Source of the DNA: Micromonospora echinofusca
GTDB lineage: Bacteria; Actinomycetota; Actinomycetes; Mycobacteriales; Micromonosporaceae
Assembly (NCBI RefSeq): GCF_900091445.1
Contig: NZ_LT607733.1
Location: 5,173,001 to 5,237,000 of the forward strand
Reading direction: 5' to 3'
DNA: 64,000 nt
The notes beneath the pieces were generated by a model. It saw only the letters and a list, made by a program, of their open reading frames with translations, searched no databases and was not told the DNA's origin. The position numbers and the translations under genes are program-made. This document shows, in pieces, positions 1 through 8,876 of this stretch. Numbering within the stretch: position 1 is the stretch's first letter; every line of letters starts with the position of its first letter.

Positions 1-1
1 C

Positions 2-685
2 CGCAGCGCCGTGCTCGCCGCCGGTGGCGACGTGTCCGGCGCCGTCAAGCACCTGACCGGGCTGGCCGACCGGCTACGCGCGGACGGCCTCGCCGGCCAC
101 GAGGTGCACGTGCTGCACGACCTGGTCCGGCTGGGCCAGGCGGCCGCGCCGCTCGGGCCGACCTGCTCCGACGGCAGCCGGCGCACCGTCGCGCAGCGGC
201 TCGCCGAGCTCTCCGAACGGGTCGACGGGGTGCTGCCGCCGCTGCTCGCCCGGCACGCCCGGGCCGCCGTGGGCGGCTCCGCCGACGAGCTGCTGGCGGT
301 CGCCGACGGCTTCGACGCGCTGGACCTGGCCGTCTACGCGGTGGAGGCCACCGCCGCCGCCCTGGACCGGCTGCGCCGGCAGCGGTCCCCGGCGGCGGCC
401 CCGGCCCGCGAACGCCTCGCGGCCCTGCTCGGCCGCTGCGACCTGATCCGCACCCCGGCGTTGCGGGCGGGCTGCCCGGCGCTGAGCGAACGCGAGTGGC
501 AGGTGGCGCGCCTCGCCGCCGACGGGGTGACCAGCCGGGCCATCGCCGAGCGGCTCTTCCTCTCCGCCCGCACGGTGGAGAACCACCTCCAGCGCATCTA
601 CGGCAAGCTCGGCGTCGCCGGGCGGGCGGAGCTGCGGGCCGCCCTCCAGGCGATCCCGGGCCACGAGGGCGGCGAGAGCGGGTGA
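2..685 (+). CDS. LuxR-type transcriptional regulator, C-terminal part (5' end outside window)
   Basis: The reading frame is open from the first codon of the window, so this is the 3' end of a longer gene. The last 65 or so residues form a LuxR/NarL DNA-binding domain: LSEREWQVARLAADG, then RTVENHLQRIYGKLGV, which is the recognition helix. The preceding 150 residues are helical, Ala/Leu/Arg-rich and resemble the TPR-like arm of large LAL-type regulators. In such proteins an N-terminal ATPase lies upstream, but none is visible here. It ends 16 bp before pncB on the same strand, which may be read-through rather than function. The DNA-binding call is firm; the full architecture is inference. Confidence 0.85.
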   Translation, partial: RSAVLAAGGDVSGAVKHLTGLADRLRADGLAGHEVHVLHDLVRLGQAAAPLGPTCSDGSRRTVAQRLAELSERVDGVLPPLLARHARAAVGGSADELLAVADGFDALDLAVYAVEATAAALDRLRRQRSPAAAPARERLAALLGRCDLIRTPALRAGCPALSEREWQVARLAADGVTSRAIAERLFLSARTVENHLQRIYGKLGVAGRAELRAALQAIPGHEGGESG

Positions 686-701
686 ACCCTAGGCTGGGGA
701 G

Positions 702-1988
702 GTGAGCACCCTTCGCCCCGCGCTGCTGACCGACCACTACGAGCTGACCATGGTCAGTGCCGCCCTGCGCGACGGCACCGCCGACCGCCGCTGCGTCTTC
801 GAGGTGTTCAGCCGTCGGCTGCCCGCCGGCCGGCGCTACGGCGTGGTCGCCGGCACCGGCCGGCTGATCGAGCTGATCCGCGACTTCCGCTTCGACGCCG
901 ACGAGGTCGACTTCCTGCGGCGTACCGGGGTGGTCGACGAGCAGGCCGCCGCCTGGCTGCGCGACTACCGCTTCACCGGCGACGTCGAGGGCTACGCCGA
1001 GGGCGAGCTGTTCTTCCCCAGCTCGCCGATCCTCACCGTCTCCGGCGGCTTCGCGGAGTGCGTGGTGCTGGAGACGCTCATCCTCTCGGTGCTCAACCAC
1101 GACAGCGCCGTCGCCGCCGCCGCCGCGCGGATGGTGACCGCGGCGCGCGGCCGGACCCTGATCGAGATGGGTTCCCGGCGCGCGCACGAGGAGGCGGCGG
1201 TGGCCGCGGCGCGGGCCGCGTACCTGGCCGGGTTCCGGTTCACCTCCAACCTCGCCGCCGGGCGGCGCTACGGCATCCCGACCGCTGGCACGGCCGCACA
1301 CGCGTTCACGCTGCTGCACTCCGACGAGCGGGCCGCGTTCGCCTCGCAGGTCGCCACGCTGGGCAAGGACACCACGCTGCTGGTCGACACGTACGACATC
1401 AGCCAGGGCATCCGCAACGCGATCGCGGTGGCCGGGCCGGACCTGCGGGCCGTGCGGATCGACTCGGGTGACCTGGCGGTGATCGCCCAGCAGTCCCGCG
1501 AGCTGCTCGACTCGCTGGGCGCCACCGAAACCAAGATCATTGTCTCCGGCGACCTCGACGAGTACGCCATCGCCTCGCTCGCCGCCGAGCCGGTCGACAT
1601 GTACGGCGCGGGCACCGCCGTCGTCACCGGCTCCGGCGCCCCCACCGCCGGGCTGGTCTACAAGCTCGTCGAGGTCGAGGGCCGCCCGGTGGTCAAGCGC
1701 TCCGAGCACAAGGCCACCATCGGCGGCCGCAAGGTGGCCGTACGCCGGCACAAGCCGACCGGCACCGCCACCGAGGAGATCGTCGTGCCGCAGGGCGTGC
1801 CCGACCCCCGACCCAACGACCGGCTGCTCCAGCACTCGTTCCTGGCCGGCGGCGAGCCGGTCGAGCGCCCGACGCTGGACGAGTCCCGGGAACACCTGCG
1901 CCAGTGCCTGATCTCCATCCCCTGGGAGGGTCTGAAGCTCTCCGCCGGCGACCCGGCCATCCCGGTCACGGTCGTCCCGGCCGACTGA
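702..1988 (+). CDS. pncB: Nicotinate phosphoribosyltransferase
   Basis: Converts nicotinate, PRPP and ATP to nicotinate mononucleotide in the Preiss-Handler NAD salvage pathway. The 428-residue protein has the family landmarks: DHYELTM near the N-terminus, the segment EMGSRRAHEEAA holding the catalytic His region, SNLAAGRRYGIPTAGTAAHA, the phosphate-binding part VRIDSGDLA, and GTAVVTGSGAPTAGLVYKLVE. Length is normal. The GTG start at 702 follows a GGGGAG Shine-Dalgarno sequence. Only 13 bp separate it from pncA, so nicotinamide deamidase and nicotinate transferase are almost certainly one transcript. Confidence 0.97.
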   Translation: MSTLRPALLTDHYELTMVSAALRDGTADRRCVFEVFSRRLPAGRRYGVVAGTGRLIELIRDFRFDADEVDFLRRTGVVDEQAAAWLRDYRFTGDVEGYAEGELFFPSSPILTVSGGFAECVVLETLILSVLNHDSAVAAAAARMVTAARGRTLIEMGSRRAHEEAAVAAARAAYLAGFRFTSNLAAGRRYGIPTAGTAAHAFTLLHSDERAAFASQVATLGKDTTLLVDTYDISQGIRNAIAVAGPDLRAVRIDSGDLAVIAQQSRELLDSLGATETKIIVSGDLDEYAIASLAAEPVDMYGAGTAVVTGSGAPTAGLVYKLVEVEGRPVVKRSEHKATIGGRKVAVRRHKPTGTATEEIVVPQGVPDPRPNDRLLQHSFLAGGEPVERPTLDESREHLRQCLISIPWEGLKLSAGDPAIPVTVVPAD

Positions 1989-2001
1989 AAGGAGCACCAC
2001 G

Positions 2002-2583
2002 GTGAGCAACGCGCTGATCGTCGTGGACGTGCAGAACGACTTCTGCGAGGGCGGCTCGCTGGCCGTCGGCGGCGGGGCGGGCGTGGCGGCCGGGATCACC
2101 CGGCTGCTCGCCGCCGAACCGGGCCGCTGGGACCACGTGGTCGCGACGAAGGACTACCACGTCGACCCGGGCGCCCACTTCGGCGACCCACCGGACTTCG
2201 TGGACTCCTGGCCGCGGCACTGCGTGGTGGGCACCCCCGGCTCGGAGTTCCACCCCGAACTGGCCACCGACCGGATCGAGGCGATCTTCCACAAGGGCGA
2301 GCACGCCGCCGCGTACTCGGGCTTCGAGGGGCACGCCGACGACGGCGAGTGCCTGGCCGACTGGCTGCGCCGGCACGGGGTGGACCGGGTCGACGTGGTG
2401 GGCATCGCCACGGACCACTGCGTACGCGCCACCGCCCTGGACGCCGCCCGCGAGGGCTTCGCCACCACCGTGCTGCTGGACCTGACCGCCGCGGTCGCCC
2501 CGGACACCACCGACGTGGCGCTGCGCGCGATGGAGGGGGCCGGGGTCGCCATGCGCGGTACGCCTGTGATCAGGGCCGCATGA
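2002..2583 (+). CDS. pncA: Nicotinamidase, isochorismatase family
   Basis: Deamidates nicotinamide to nicotinate, feeding the PncB step encoded immediately upstream. The 193-residue protein shows the cysteine-hydrolase triad: Asp9 in VVDVQNDF, Lys98 in FHKGE, and Cys140 in GIATDHCVRATALDA. Metal ligands Asp51, His53 and His59 sit in TKDYHVDPGAHF, as in the mycobacterial enzyme. GTG start, preceded by GAAAGGAGC. The family also includes pyrazinamidase activity. Function is secure from motifs plus the pncB neighbour. Confidence 0.97.
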   Translation: MSNALIVVDVQNDFCEGGSLAVGGGAGVAAGITRLLAAEPGRWDHVVATKDYHVDPGAHFGDPPDFVDSWPRHCVVGTPGSEFHPELATDRIEAIFHKGEHAAAYSGFEGHADDGECLADWLRRHGVDRVDVVGIATDHCVRATALDAAREGFATTVLLDLTAAVAPDTTDVALRAMEGAGVAMRGTPVIRAA

Positions 2584-2606
2584 GACGGTAATTCGCTGGC
2601 GGGTGT

Positions 2607-2641
2607 CGTACCTCCGGCCGAGGATGTCCGGCGGAGGTACG
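2607..2641 (+). promoter_or_regulatory. Hairpin covering the ribosome binding site of the MFS gene
   Basis: CGTACCTCCG (2607-2616) is the perfect complement of CGGAGGTACG (2632-2641), with 15 nt between. The 3' arm holds GGAGGT, the only Shine-Dalgarno match ahead of the ATG at 2649. If transcribed, the arm would hide the ribosome binding site. It could also act as a weak terminator after pncA, though no T-run follows. No ligand class is recognised. Confidence 0.5.
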
Positions 2642-2648
2642 CACCGAC

Positions 2649-3866
2649 ATGAACCTGAAGCCTTACCGGGAGGCGCTCGCCCTGCCCGGTCTCCGGTCGT
2701 TGCTGCTGGTGTCGGTGCTCGCCCGCGTCCCGCTCACCGCCACCGGGGTGACCCTGACGTTCTACGTCGTGCTCGATCTCGGGCGCGGCTACGGTGCGGC
2801 CGGGCTAGTCGGCGCGGCGATCACCGTGGGCGCCGCCGTCGGCGGCCCGCTGCTCGGCCGCCTGGTGGACCGGCGCGGCCTGCGGCCGGTGCTCGTACTC
2901 ACCGCGATCGCCGAGGCCGTCTTCTGGTCCACCGCGCCGATGCTGCCGTACCCGGTGCTGCTTCCCGCCGCGTTCCTGGCCGGTTCGCTCGCCCTGCCGA
3001 TCTTCTCCGTGATCCGGCAGTCCATCGCCGCGCTGGTGCCGCCGGAGCGGCGCCGCCCCGCGTACGCGCTGGACTCGATGTCGGTGGAGCTGTCGTTCAT
3101 GGTGGGTCCCGCGCTGGCCGTGGCGGCGGTCACCGCGATCTCCGCGCGCACCACGCTCTACCTGGTCGGCGCCGGCATCGTCGCGGCCGGGGTCGCGTTC
3201 TGGGTGCTGAACCCGCCCACCCGGGCCGGGGGCGAGCCGGCCGGGCCGCAGCCGCGGGTGCCCCGCCGGTCGTGGCTCACCCCGCGCCTGCTCGCCGTGC
3301 TGGCGGTGAGCGCCGCCGGCATGCTCGTGCTCGGCGGCACCGACGTGGCCGTGGTCGCCGTGCTACGGGAGAGCGGCGACGTGGGGTGGACGGGCGCCGT
3401 CCTCGCCGTCTGGGCCGTCGCCTCGCTGGCCGGCGGCTTCGCGTACGGGGCGGTCACCCGCTCCGTCCCGCCGCTGGCCCTGATGGCCGCGCTCAGCCTC
3501 TGCACCATCCCGGTCGGGCTCGGCGGGGCGCACTGGTGGCTGCTCTGCCTGGCGCTGATCCCCGCCGGGGCGCTCTGCGCACCCACCATCGCGGCCACCT
3601 CGGACGCGGTCAGTCGGCTGGTTCCCGCCTCCGTACGCGGCGAGGCGATGGGCCTGCACGGCTCGGCGGTCACGGTCGGCATGGCGGTGGGCGCGCCCCT
3701 CGCGGGCGCCGTCATCGACGCCTCCGCGCCGGCCTGGGGCTTCGCGGTCACCGGGGCGATCGGCGCGCTGGTGGCGCTGGCCGTGTTCCCGATCGAGCTG
3801 CGCCGCCGCCGCACCGCCGCAGCCCGCACACCCGCCCCCGAACTCGCCCCGGCCCCCGCCGCCTGA
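2649..3866 (+). CDS. Major facilitator superfamily transporter
   Basis: A 405-residue integral membrane protein with about 12 hydrophobic segments and the MFS loop motif GRLVDRRGLRPVL between the second and third. This is the A-motif of drug/H+ antiporters. The C-terminus is Pro/Ala-rich and cytoplasmic. Related actinobacterial proteins are annotated as exporters or sugar transporters; no substrate can be read from the sequence. It follows the pnc genes by 65 bp with a hairpin over its ribosome binding site, so it may be separately controlled. A role in NAD-precursor transport is only a guess from position. Confidence 0.9.
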   Translation: MNLKPYREALALPGLRSLLLVSVLARVPLTATGVTLTFYVVLDLGRGYGAAGLVGAAITVGAAVGGPLLGRLVDRRGLRPVLVLTAIAEAVFWSTAPMLPYPVLLPAAFLAGSLALPIFSVIRQSIAALVPPERRRPAYALDSMSVELSFMVGPALAVAAVTAISARTTLYLVGAGIVAAGVAFWVLNPPTRAGGEPAGPQPRVPRRSWLTPRLLAVLAVSAAGMLVLGGTDVAVVAVLRESGDVGWTGAVLAVWAVASLAGGFAYGAVTRSVPPLALMAALSLCTIPVGLGGAHWWLLCLALIPAGALCAPTIAATSDAVSRLVPASVRGEAMGLHGSAVTVGMAVGAPLAGAVIDASAPAWGFAVTGAIGALVALAVFPIELRRRRTAAARTPAPELAPAPAA

Positions 3867-4243
3867 GTCGAGCCCGGCCGCCCGGCGACCCTTGAGTCGG
3901 CGCGCAGGTGTCCGGCGGCGCATGGCGCCGCGCGGTGTCGCCGACCTCGGCGGCGGCGGTGAGGTCCCTTTCACGCCGATACCACACAGGCATTTTTATG
4001 CCACAGAGGTATCAAGCCTTCCGGCGGTCATGGGTCAGGAGCTTCACGCGCCTTCCACGTCTTCCGTTCCGCCGGAACGCCACCGGGACCGCGATCAGAA
4101 CCGACGATTTCTGAGACGCTCCGCAGGCGCTCGGGGCGCTGGCCCGGGGTGGCGTGCGGGAGTTCCACGGTCAGGCTGCGTGGCAGGGCGGCGCCGGGCA
4201 TGCGCCGTCAGCACCGCTGTGGGCGTACCTCTCGGCAACGCGA
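3867..4243. other. Intergenic region between convergent genes, no convincing gene
   Basis: This 377-bp stretch lies between the 3' ends of the MFS gene and ctaD. It contains the tandem ATACC-N5-GGYAT element at 3978-4013. Short open frames run through the element on the plus strand (for example 3908-4114), but they lack a ribosome binding site and codon bias. I see no promoter oriented to a downstream gene. Confidence 0.6.
3978..4013. repeat. 36-bp tandem-box element, copy 1
   Basis: Two 15-bp imperfect palindromes occur in tandem: ATACC-ACACA-GGCAT (3979-3993) and ATGCC-ACAGA-GGTAT (3998-4012), separated by TTTT. Centres are 19 bp apart, about two helical turns. A second copy, inverted and differing at only two of 36 positions, is at 54905-54940. 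The layout suggests cooperative binding by a dimeric regulator, or a dispersed repeat. I do not recognise the cognate protein. Confidence 0.7.
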
Positions 4244-4276
4244 ACGGGCGCCACCCCGGGTGGGGGTGGCGCCCGT
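4244..4276 (-). terminator. Rho-independent-type terminator hairpin of ctaD
   Basis: A perfect 14-bp stem: ACGGGCGCCACCCC (4244-4257) pairs with GGGGTGGCGCCCGT (4263-4276) around a 5-nt loop. It begins 18 bp past the ctaD stop. There is no T-run, as is common in actinomycetes. Confidence 0.8.
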
Positions 4277-4294
4277 CGTGCGCGGTGCGGAGCG

Positions 4295-6055
4295 TCAGCG
4301 CCGGTCGGCGTCGCTCGCGGTGTCCTCGCGGTAGCTGGCTCCCCCGTCGGACTCGCTGGTCAGCGGCTTGGCGCCGCCCTCCGGCGGGCCGGCCAGGCTC
4401 TGGCCGCCGGCGGCCAGCTCCGGGAACTTGAGGTCGAACGCCGGCCGCTCGGAGCGGATCCGCGGCATCCGGTCGAAGTTACGCAGCGGCGGCGGGGAGG
4501 TGGTCGCCCACTCCAGCGAGTTGCCGTGACCCCACGGGTCGTCGACCTCGACCACCGGGCCGGCCTTGTACGACTTCCAGCAGTTCCAGATGAACGGCAG
4601 GGTCGAGATGCCGGTGATGAACGCGCCGATCGTGGAGACCATGTTCAGCGTGGTGAAGCCGTCACCGGGCAGGTAGTCGGCGTACCGACGCGGCATGCCC
4701 TCGTTGCCCAGCCAGTGCTGCACCAGGAACGTCGTGTGGAAGCCGATCATGGTCAGCCAGAAGTGCACCTTGCCCAGCCGCTCGTCGAGCATCCGGCCGA
4801 ACATCTTCGGGAACCAGAAGTAGATGCCGGCGAAGACGGCGAACACGATCGTGCCGAAGAGCACGTAGTGGAAGTGGGCCACCACGAAGTACGAGTCGTG
4901 CAGGTGGAAGTCGAGCGGCGGGCTGGCCAGCAGCACACCGGTCAGACCACCGAAGAGGAAGGTAACCAGGAAGCCGATCGAGAAGAGCATCGGCGTCTCG
5001 AAGCTGATCTGGCCGCGCCACATCGTGCCGATCCAGTTGAAGAACTTCATACCGGTCGGCACGGCGATCAGGTAGCTCAGGAAGCTGAAGAACGGCAGCA
5101 GCACCTGGCCGGTGGCGAACATGTGGTGCGCCCAGACGCTCATCGACAGGCCGGCGATGGCGATGGTCGCGGCGACCAGGCCCTTGTAGCCGAAGATCGG
5201 CTTGCGGGAGAAGACCGGGATGATCTCGGAGATGATGCCGAAGAACGGCAGCGCGATGATGTACACCTCGGGGTGGCCGAAGAACCAGAAGAGGTGCTGG
5301 TAGAGCATCGGCCCGCCGGTCGCCGGGTCGTAGACGTGGGCTCCCAGCAGGCGGTCGGCGGCCAGCGCCATCAGCGCGGCGGCCAGCAGCGGGAAAACCA
5401 GGATCACCAGGAGGCCGGTGACCAGGATGTTCCAGGTGAAGATCGGCATCCGGAACATCGTCATGCCGGGCGCGCGCAGGGTCAGGATCGTGGTGATCAG
5501 GTTGACCGCGCCGAGGATCGAGCCGAGGCCGGAGATGACCAGGCCGACGACCCACAGGTTCGCGCCGACGCCGGGCGCGTGCTCGACGGAACTCAGCGGC
5601 GCGTAGGCGGTCCAGCCGAAGTCGGCGGCCCCGCCCGGGGTGAGGAAGCCGACCATCGTCATCGAGCCGCCGAGCAGGAACAGCCAGTAGGCGAAGCTGT
5701 TCAGCCGGGGGAACGCCACGTCGGGGGCGCCGATCTGCAGCGGCACCACGTAGTTCGCGAAGGCGAACACGATCGGCGTCGCGAAGAACAGCAACATGAT
5801 CGTGCCGTGCATGGTGAACAGCTGGTTGTACTGCTCGGGCGACAGGAACTGCAGCCCGGGTCGGGCCAGCTCGGCCCGCATGATCAGGGCCATCAGGCCG
5901 CCGATCATGAAAAACACGAACGCGGTGACCATGTACATGATCCCGATCTGCTTCGCGTCCGTGGTACGCAGCAGCCGCGCGATGGCCGACCCCTTGACCG
6001 GCGCTCGGACCGGCCAGGGCCGGGTCACGACCGGCTTGGGTGCGACGGTGGTCAC
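4295..6055 (-). CDS. ctaD: Cytochrome c oxidase subunit I
   Basis: Catalytic heme-copper subunit of the aa3-type terminal oxidase, reducing O2 and pumping protons in the cytoplasmic membrane. It has about 12 transmembrane segments. Diagnostic stretches are [10 protein letters not shown], holding the CuB histidine and the cross-linked Tyr, and [14 protein letters not shown], with the heme a and a3 histidines. The GTG start at 6055 gives 586 residues and is preceded by GGAGG at good spacing. An in-frame ATG at 6091 lacks a ribosome binding site. The C-terminal tail (about 60 residues) is polar, as in other actinobacterial CtaD proteins. Other oxidase subunits are not in the window. Confidence 0.97.
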   Translation of the reverse strand: MTTVAPKPVVTRPWPVRAPVKGSAIARLLRTTDAKQIGIMYMVTAFVFFMIGGLMALIMRAELARPGLQFLSPEQYNQLFTMHGTIMLLFFATPIVFAFANYVVPLQIGAPDVAFPRLNSFAYWLFLLGGSMTMVGFLTPGGAADFGWTAYAPLSSVEHAPGVGANLWVVGLVISGLGSILGAVNLITTILTLRAPGMTMFRMPIFTWNILVTGLLVILVFPLLAAALMALAADRLLGAHVYDPATGGPMLYQHLFWFFGHPEVYIIALPFFGIISEIIPVFSRKPIFGYKGLVAATIAIAGLSMSVWAHHMFATGQVLLPFFSFLSYLIAVPTGMKFFNWIGTMWRGQISFETPMLFSIGFLVTFLFGGLTGVLLASPPLDFHLHDSYFVVAHFHYVLFGTIVFAVFAGIYFWFPKMFGRMLDERLGKVHFWLTMIGFHTTFLVQHWLGNEGMPRRYADYLPGDGFTTLNMVSTIGAFITGISTLPFIWNCWKSYKAGPVVEVDDPWGHGNSLEWATTSPPPLRNFDRMPRIRSERPAFDLKFPELAAGGQSLAGPPEGGAKPLTSESDGGASYREDTASDADRR

Positions 6056-6211
6056 GAGTGGCCTCCGGTTCTGGGTTGTCCCGCTCGGCACGCGCTGGTT
6101 ATCTGCGGGCCGTCATCCGCAAGGAGGATAGTCCCCGGCAGGTGGCTGCGCCGCGTGGGGTGGTCGGGTAGCCTGCCGCGCCCCGCCGCGGAGGGCTCCC
6201 GGTCGCCGGCG

Positions 6212-7321
6212 TCACAGCGGGCCGAGCAGCAGCCGGTAGTGCTCGCCGAAGATGCGCGCGCCGCGTCCGCGCAGCAGCGGATCGCGCAGCGCCGGCGGCA
6301 CGTCCCGGGTCCGGTTACGGTCCCGGGTCCGGTCCCGCACCCAGCGCGTACGGGGACGACGACGACTCTCGTACGCCGCCAGTGCCGACTCCACGTCGCT
6401 CCCGGTCGCCCGGAGGGACTCGGCGAGCACCACGGCGTCCTCCAACGCCATCGCCGCGCCCTGCGAGAGCGTCGGCGCGGTGGCGTGCGCGGCGTCCCCG
6501 ACGAGCAGCACCCGCCCCCGGGACCAGCACCCCAGCTCCACCTCCTCGGTGACGCCGACGTGCACCCGGTCCAGCGCCTCCAGCACGGCGGGCACCGGTC
6601 CGCCGTAGCCGCCGAACAGCTCGCGCAGCCGGGCCGCCGGGTCGGCCGGCGCGGTGGTGCCGGCCTCGTCGGCGTAGCAGTGCAGCCGCCCGGCGCCGAG
6701 GGGTACGACCAGGAAGCCGGCGCGCTGACCGAGCAGCGCGGTCCACTCGGCCACCGGCGGTCCGTCGCGCACCACGCAGCGGTAGACGACCTGACCGGCG
6801 GGCCGGGGCGGGCCGCCGAGCGCGGCCAGGGCCCGGATCGAGGAGCGCGGGCCGTCGGCGCCGACGACGAGGTCGTACTCGGCGGCGGTGCCGTCGACGA
6901 AGGTGACGCCGACGGAGCGCGGCAGCAGGTCGAGGGTGCGCACCTCGGCGCCGTGCCGGACGGCGCCGCCCGCGCCGCTGAGCAGCACCCGGTGCAGTTC
7001 CGCCCGGGGCAGCGCCCGGCACTCGCCGACGCCGGACCAGAGGGCGTCGAGGTCCACCTCGCACAGCGGCACCCCGGCGGCGTCGAGGAACCGTTGCCGG
7101 TGGATGACGCGCCCGAGCGGGCGGACGGGTCCGTCGAGGTCGAGCCGGCACAGCGCCCGGGCCGCGTTGCCCGGCAGGTAGAGACCGGTCTCGGCGTTCT
7201 CCCCCGGGGGCAGCCTCTCGGTGACGTCGGGCCGGAAGCCGGCCATCCGCAGCGCCCGGGCCACGGCCAGGCCGGCGATGCCCGCGCCGACGACGAGGAT
7301 GCGCAGGGGAGAGCCACCCAT
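6212..7321 (-). CDS. FAD-dependent monooxygenase (p-hydroxybenzoate hydroxylase fold)
   Basis: A 369-residue class A flavoprotein monooxygenase. The N-terminal dinucleotide fold is VVGAGIAGLAVARAL; the mid DG motif is VVGADGPRSSIR; the C-terminal FAD-ribityl motif is VLLVGDAAHATAPTLSQGAAMALEDA. These three motifs place it with aromatic hydroxylases that use NAD(P)H and O2, but the substrate is not evident. It is monocistronic: ctaD lies 156 bp downstream and the cellulase promoter region lies upstream in the opposite direction. Salicylate hydroxylase-like or antibiotic-modifying roles are both possible. Confidence 0.9.
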   Translation of the reverse strand: MGGSPLRILVVGAGIAGLAVARALRMAGFRPDVTERLPPGENAETGLYLPGNAARALCRLDLDGPVRPLGRVIHRQRFLDAAGVPLCEVDLDALWSGVGECRALPRAELHRVLLSGAGGAVRHGAEVRTLDLLPRSVGVTFVDGTAAEYDLVVGADGPRSSIRALAALGGPPRPAGQVVYRCVVRDGPPVAEWTALLGQRAGFLVVPLGAGRLHCYADEAGTTAPADPAARLRELFGGYGGPVPAVLEALDRVHVGVTEEVELGCWSRGRVLLVGDAAHATAPTLSQGAAMALEDAVVLAESLRATGSDVESALAAYESRRRPRTRWVRDRTRDRNRTRDVPPALRDPLLRGRGARIFGEHYRLLLGPL

Positions 7322-7558
7322 GGTGGTGTACGCCTCCGGAGGGGTTCGGCACGCGTTGGAGGCAAGACACTACTCGGCGCAATCGGCACACACCAGAGCC
7401 AATCGTCCCAGCGGAAACATTCCTCGGCGGCGCTCCCCGCCGCTTCGAAGGACCACCTGCTCGCCGACCGGATCGGGCGTGACAAACCTCACTTACCTCC
7501 CCAATACCCCGGCCCCATTGCGCCAGGGTTTCAGAGGTGTAAATGTGTCGAAGGAATG

Positions 7559-7572
7559 TGGGAGCGCTCCCG
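7559..7572. promoter_or_regulatory. CebR-like operator ahead of the cellulase gene
   Basis: TGGGAGCGCTCCCG matches 13 of 14 bases of the CebR box TGGGAGCGCTCCCA known from Streptomyces, where the LacI-family repressor CebR is released by cellobiose. It lies 52 bp upstream of the cellulase ATG, a position where binding would block the promoter or early transcription. The rest of 7322-7624 is the divergent promoter region of the monooxygenase and the cellulase; no other element is clear. Confidence 0.85.
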
Positions 7573-7624
7573 CGTTCGCCGGCCGACTCCGTCCGGCGTC
7601 CCGCGCCGAAGCCGAAGGAGCATC

Positions 7625-8767
7625 ATGAAACGTCCACTCCGGGCCCTCGCGGCGGCCGCGCTGCTCGCCACCGGCTCGATCGTCGCCGTGGCCCTCGGCG
7701 GCACCGCCAGCGCCGACACCCAGATCTGCGAGCAGTACGGCTCCACCACCATCCAGGGCCGCTACGTGGTGCAGAACAACCGCTGGGGCACCACCGCCCA
7801 ACAGTGCATCAACGTCACCGACAGCGGCTTCGAGATCACCACCCAGAACGGCAGCAACCCGACCAACGGCGCGCCGACGGCGTACCCGTCGGTCTTCCTC
7901 GGTTGCCACTACACCAACTGCTCCCCCGGCACCAACCTGCCGATCCAGGTCAGCCAGATCAGCAGCGCCACGAGCAACATCTCCTACCGGTACGTCAGCA
8001 ACGCCGTCTACAACGCCTCGTACGACATCTGGCTGGACCCCTCGCCCAAGCGCGACGGGGTGAACCAGATGGAGATCATGATCTGGCTGAACCGGCAGGG
8101 CCCGATCCAGCCCATCGGCTCCCCGGTCGGCACCGCCACCATCGACGGCCGCAGCTGGGAGGTCTGGCGCGGCAGCAACGGCTCCAACAACGTGATCTCG
8201 TACCTGGCGCCGTCGGCGATCAGCAGCGCGAACCTCAACCTGCTGGCGTTCATCAACGACACCCGCAACCGGGGCGCGATCACCAACTCCTGGTACCTGA
8301 CCAGCATCCAGGCCGGCTTCGAGCCGTGGCAGGGCGGCGCCGGGCTCGCGGTGACCTCGTTCTCGGCCGCGGTCAACGGCGGGGGCAACCCGCCGCCCAC
8401 GACCGCGCCGCCCACCACGCCCCCGCCGAGCACTCCCCCGCCCGGCGGCAACGGGTGCGCCGTGAAGTACACGCCGAACTCCTGGAACAACGGCTTCACC
8501 GCCGACGTGCAGATCACCAACACCGGGTCCAACGCGATCAACGGCTGGACGCTGAACTACAACCTGCCCGCCGGGCAGCAGGTCACCAGCGCGTGGAACG
8601 CCACGGTGAGCCAGAGCGGCTCGGCGGTCACCGCGCGCAACATCAGCTGGAACGGTTCGCTCGCCCCGGGCGGCACGGCCAGCTTCGGCTACCAGGGCAC
8701 GCTGAGCGGCCAGTACTCGTCGCCGACGAGCTTCACCCTCAACGGGGTGCCCTGCTCCCGGTCCTGA
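7625..8767 (+). CDS. Secreted GH12 endoglucanase with C-terminal CBM2
   Basis: A 380-residue exported beta-1,4-glucanase. Residues 1-30 are a Sec signal peptide ending ASA. Residues 31-250 are a GH12 jelly-roll domain with the nucleophile Glu150 in NQMEIMIWL and the acid/base Glu233 in GFEPWQGG. Residues 252-276 are a Pro/Thr linker and 277-380 a CBM2 cellulose-binding module starting at GCAVKYTPNSWNNG. ATG start after AAGGAG. The CebR-like box upstream points to induction by cello-oligosaccharides. The organism also encodes an Fn3-CBM3 protein at 55 kb. Confidence 0.96.
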   Translation: MKRPLRALAAAALLATGSIVAVALGGTASADTQICEQYGSTTIQGRYVVQNNRWGTTAQQCINVTDSGFEITTQNGSNPTNGAPTAYPSVFLGCHYTNCSPGTNLPIQVSQISSATSNISYRYVSNAVYNASYDIWLDPSPKRDGVNQMEIMIWLNRQGPIQPIGSPVGTATIDGRSWEVWRGSNGSNNVISYLAPSAISSANLNLLAFINDTRNRGAITNSWYLTSIQAGFEPWQGGAGLAVTSFSAAVNGGGNPPPTTAPPTTPPPSTPPPGGNGCAVKYTPNSWNNGFTADVQITNTGSNAINGWTLNYNLPAGQQVTSAWNATVSQSGSAVTARNISWNGSLAPGGTASFGYQGTLSGQYSSPTSFTLNGVPCSRS

Positions 8768-8787
8768 CCTGACGCCCTCCGGACGCC

Positions 8788-8814
8788 GACGCGGGGGCAG
8801 TGCGCCCCCGCGTC
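8788..8814 (+). terminator. Terminator hairpin after the cellulase gene
   Basis: GACGCGGGGGC (8788-8798) and GCCCCCGCGTC (8804-8814) form an 11-bp perfect stem with a 5-nt loop, 20 bp past the stop codon. Confidence 0.8.
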
Positions 8815-8876
8815 ACCGGTCCCCGGCGCCGCGGCGACCCGAGTCCCCCACGGGCCGCCGCGTACGGCCGGAGACG

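Noticed and set aside
45..2099. 684-codon minus-strand frame opposite pncB and the LuxR gene
   Set aside because: Antisense shadow: no domain, extreme Arg/Gly composition, and both plus-strand genes are recognised families.
3908..4114. Small ORFs through the 36-bp element, here and at 54711-55050, that share the peptide RYHTGIFMPQRY
   Set aside because: The shared peptide is explained by the shared DNA element; the two ORFs lack ribosome binding sites and similarity outside the element is weak. I treat the DNA as the signal.
4154..8767. 1537-codon open frame on the plus strand
   Set aside because: It is the real cellulase frame extended upstream through the complements of ctaD and the monooxygenase. 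High-GC sequence keeps antisense frames open. The true start is the ATG at 7625 with ribosome binding site and signal peptide.
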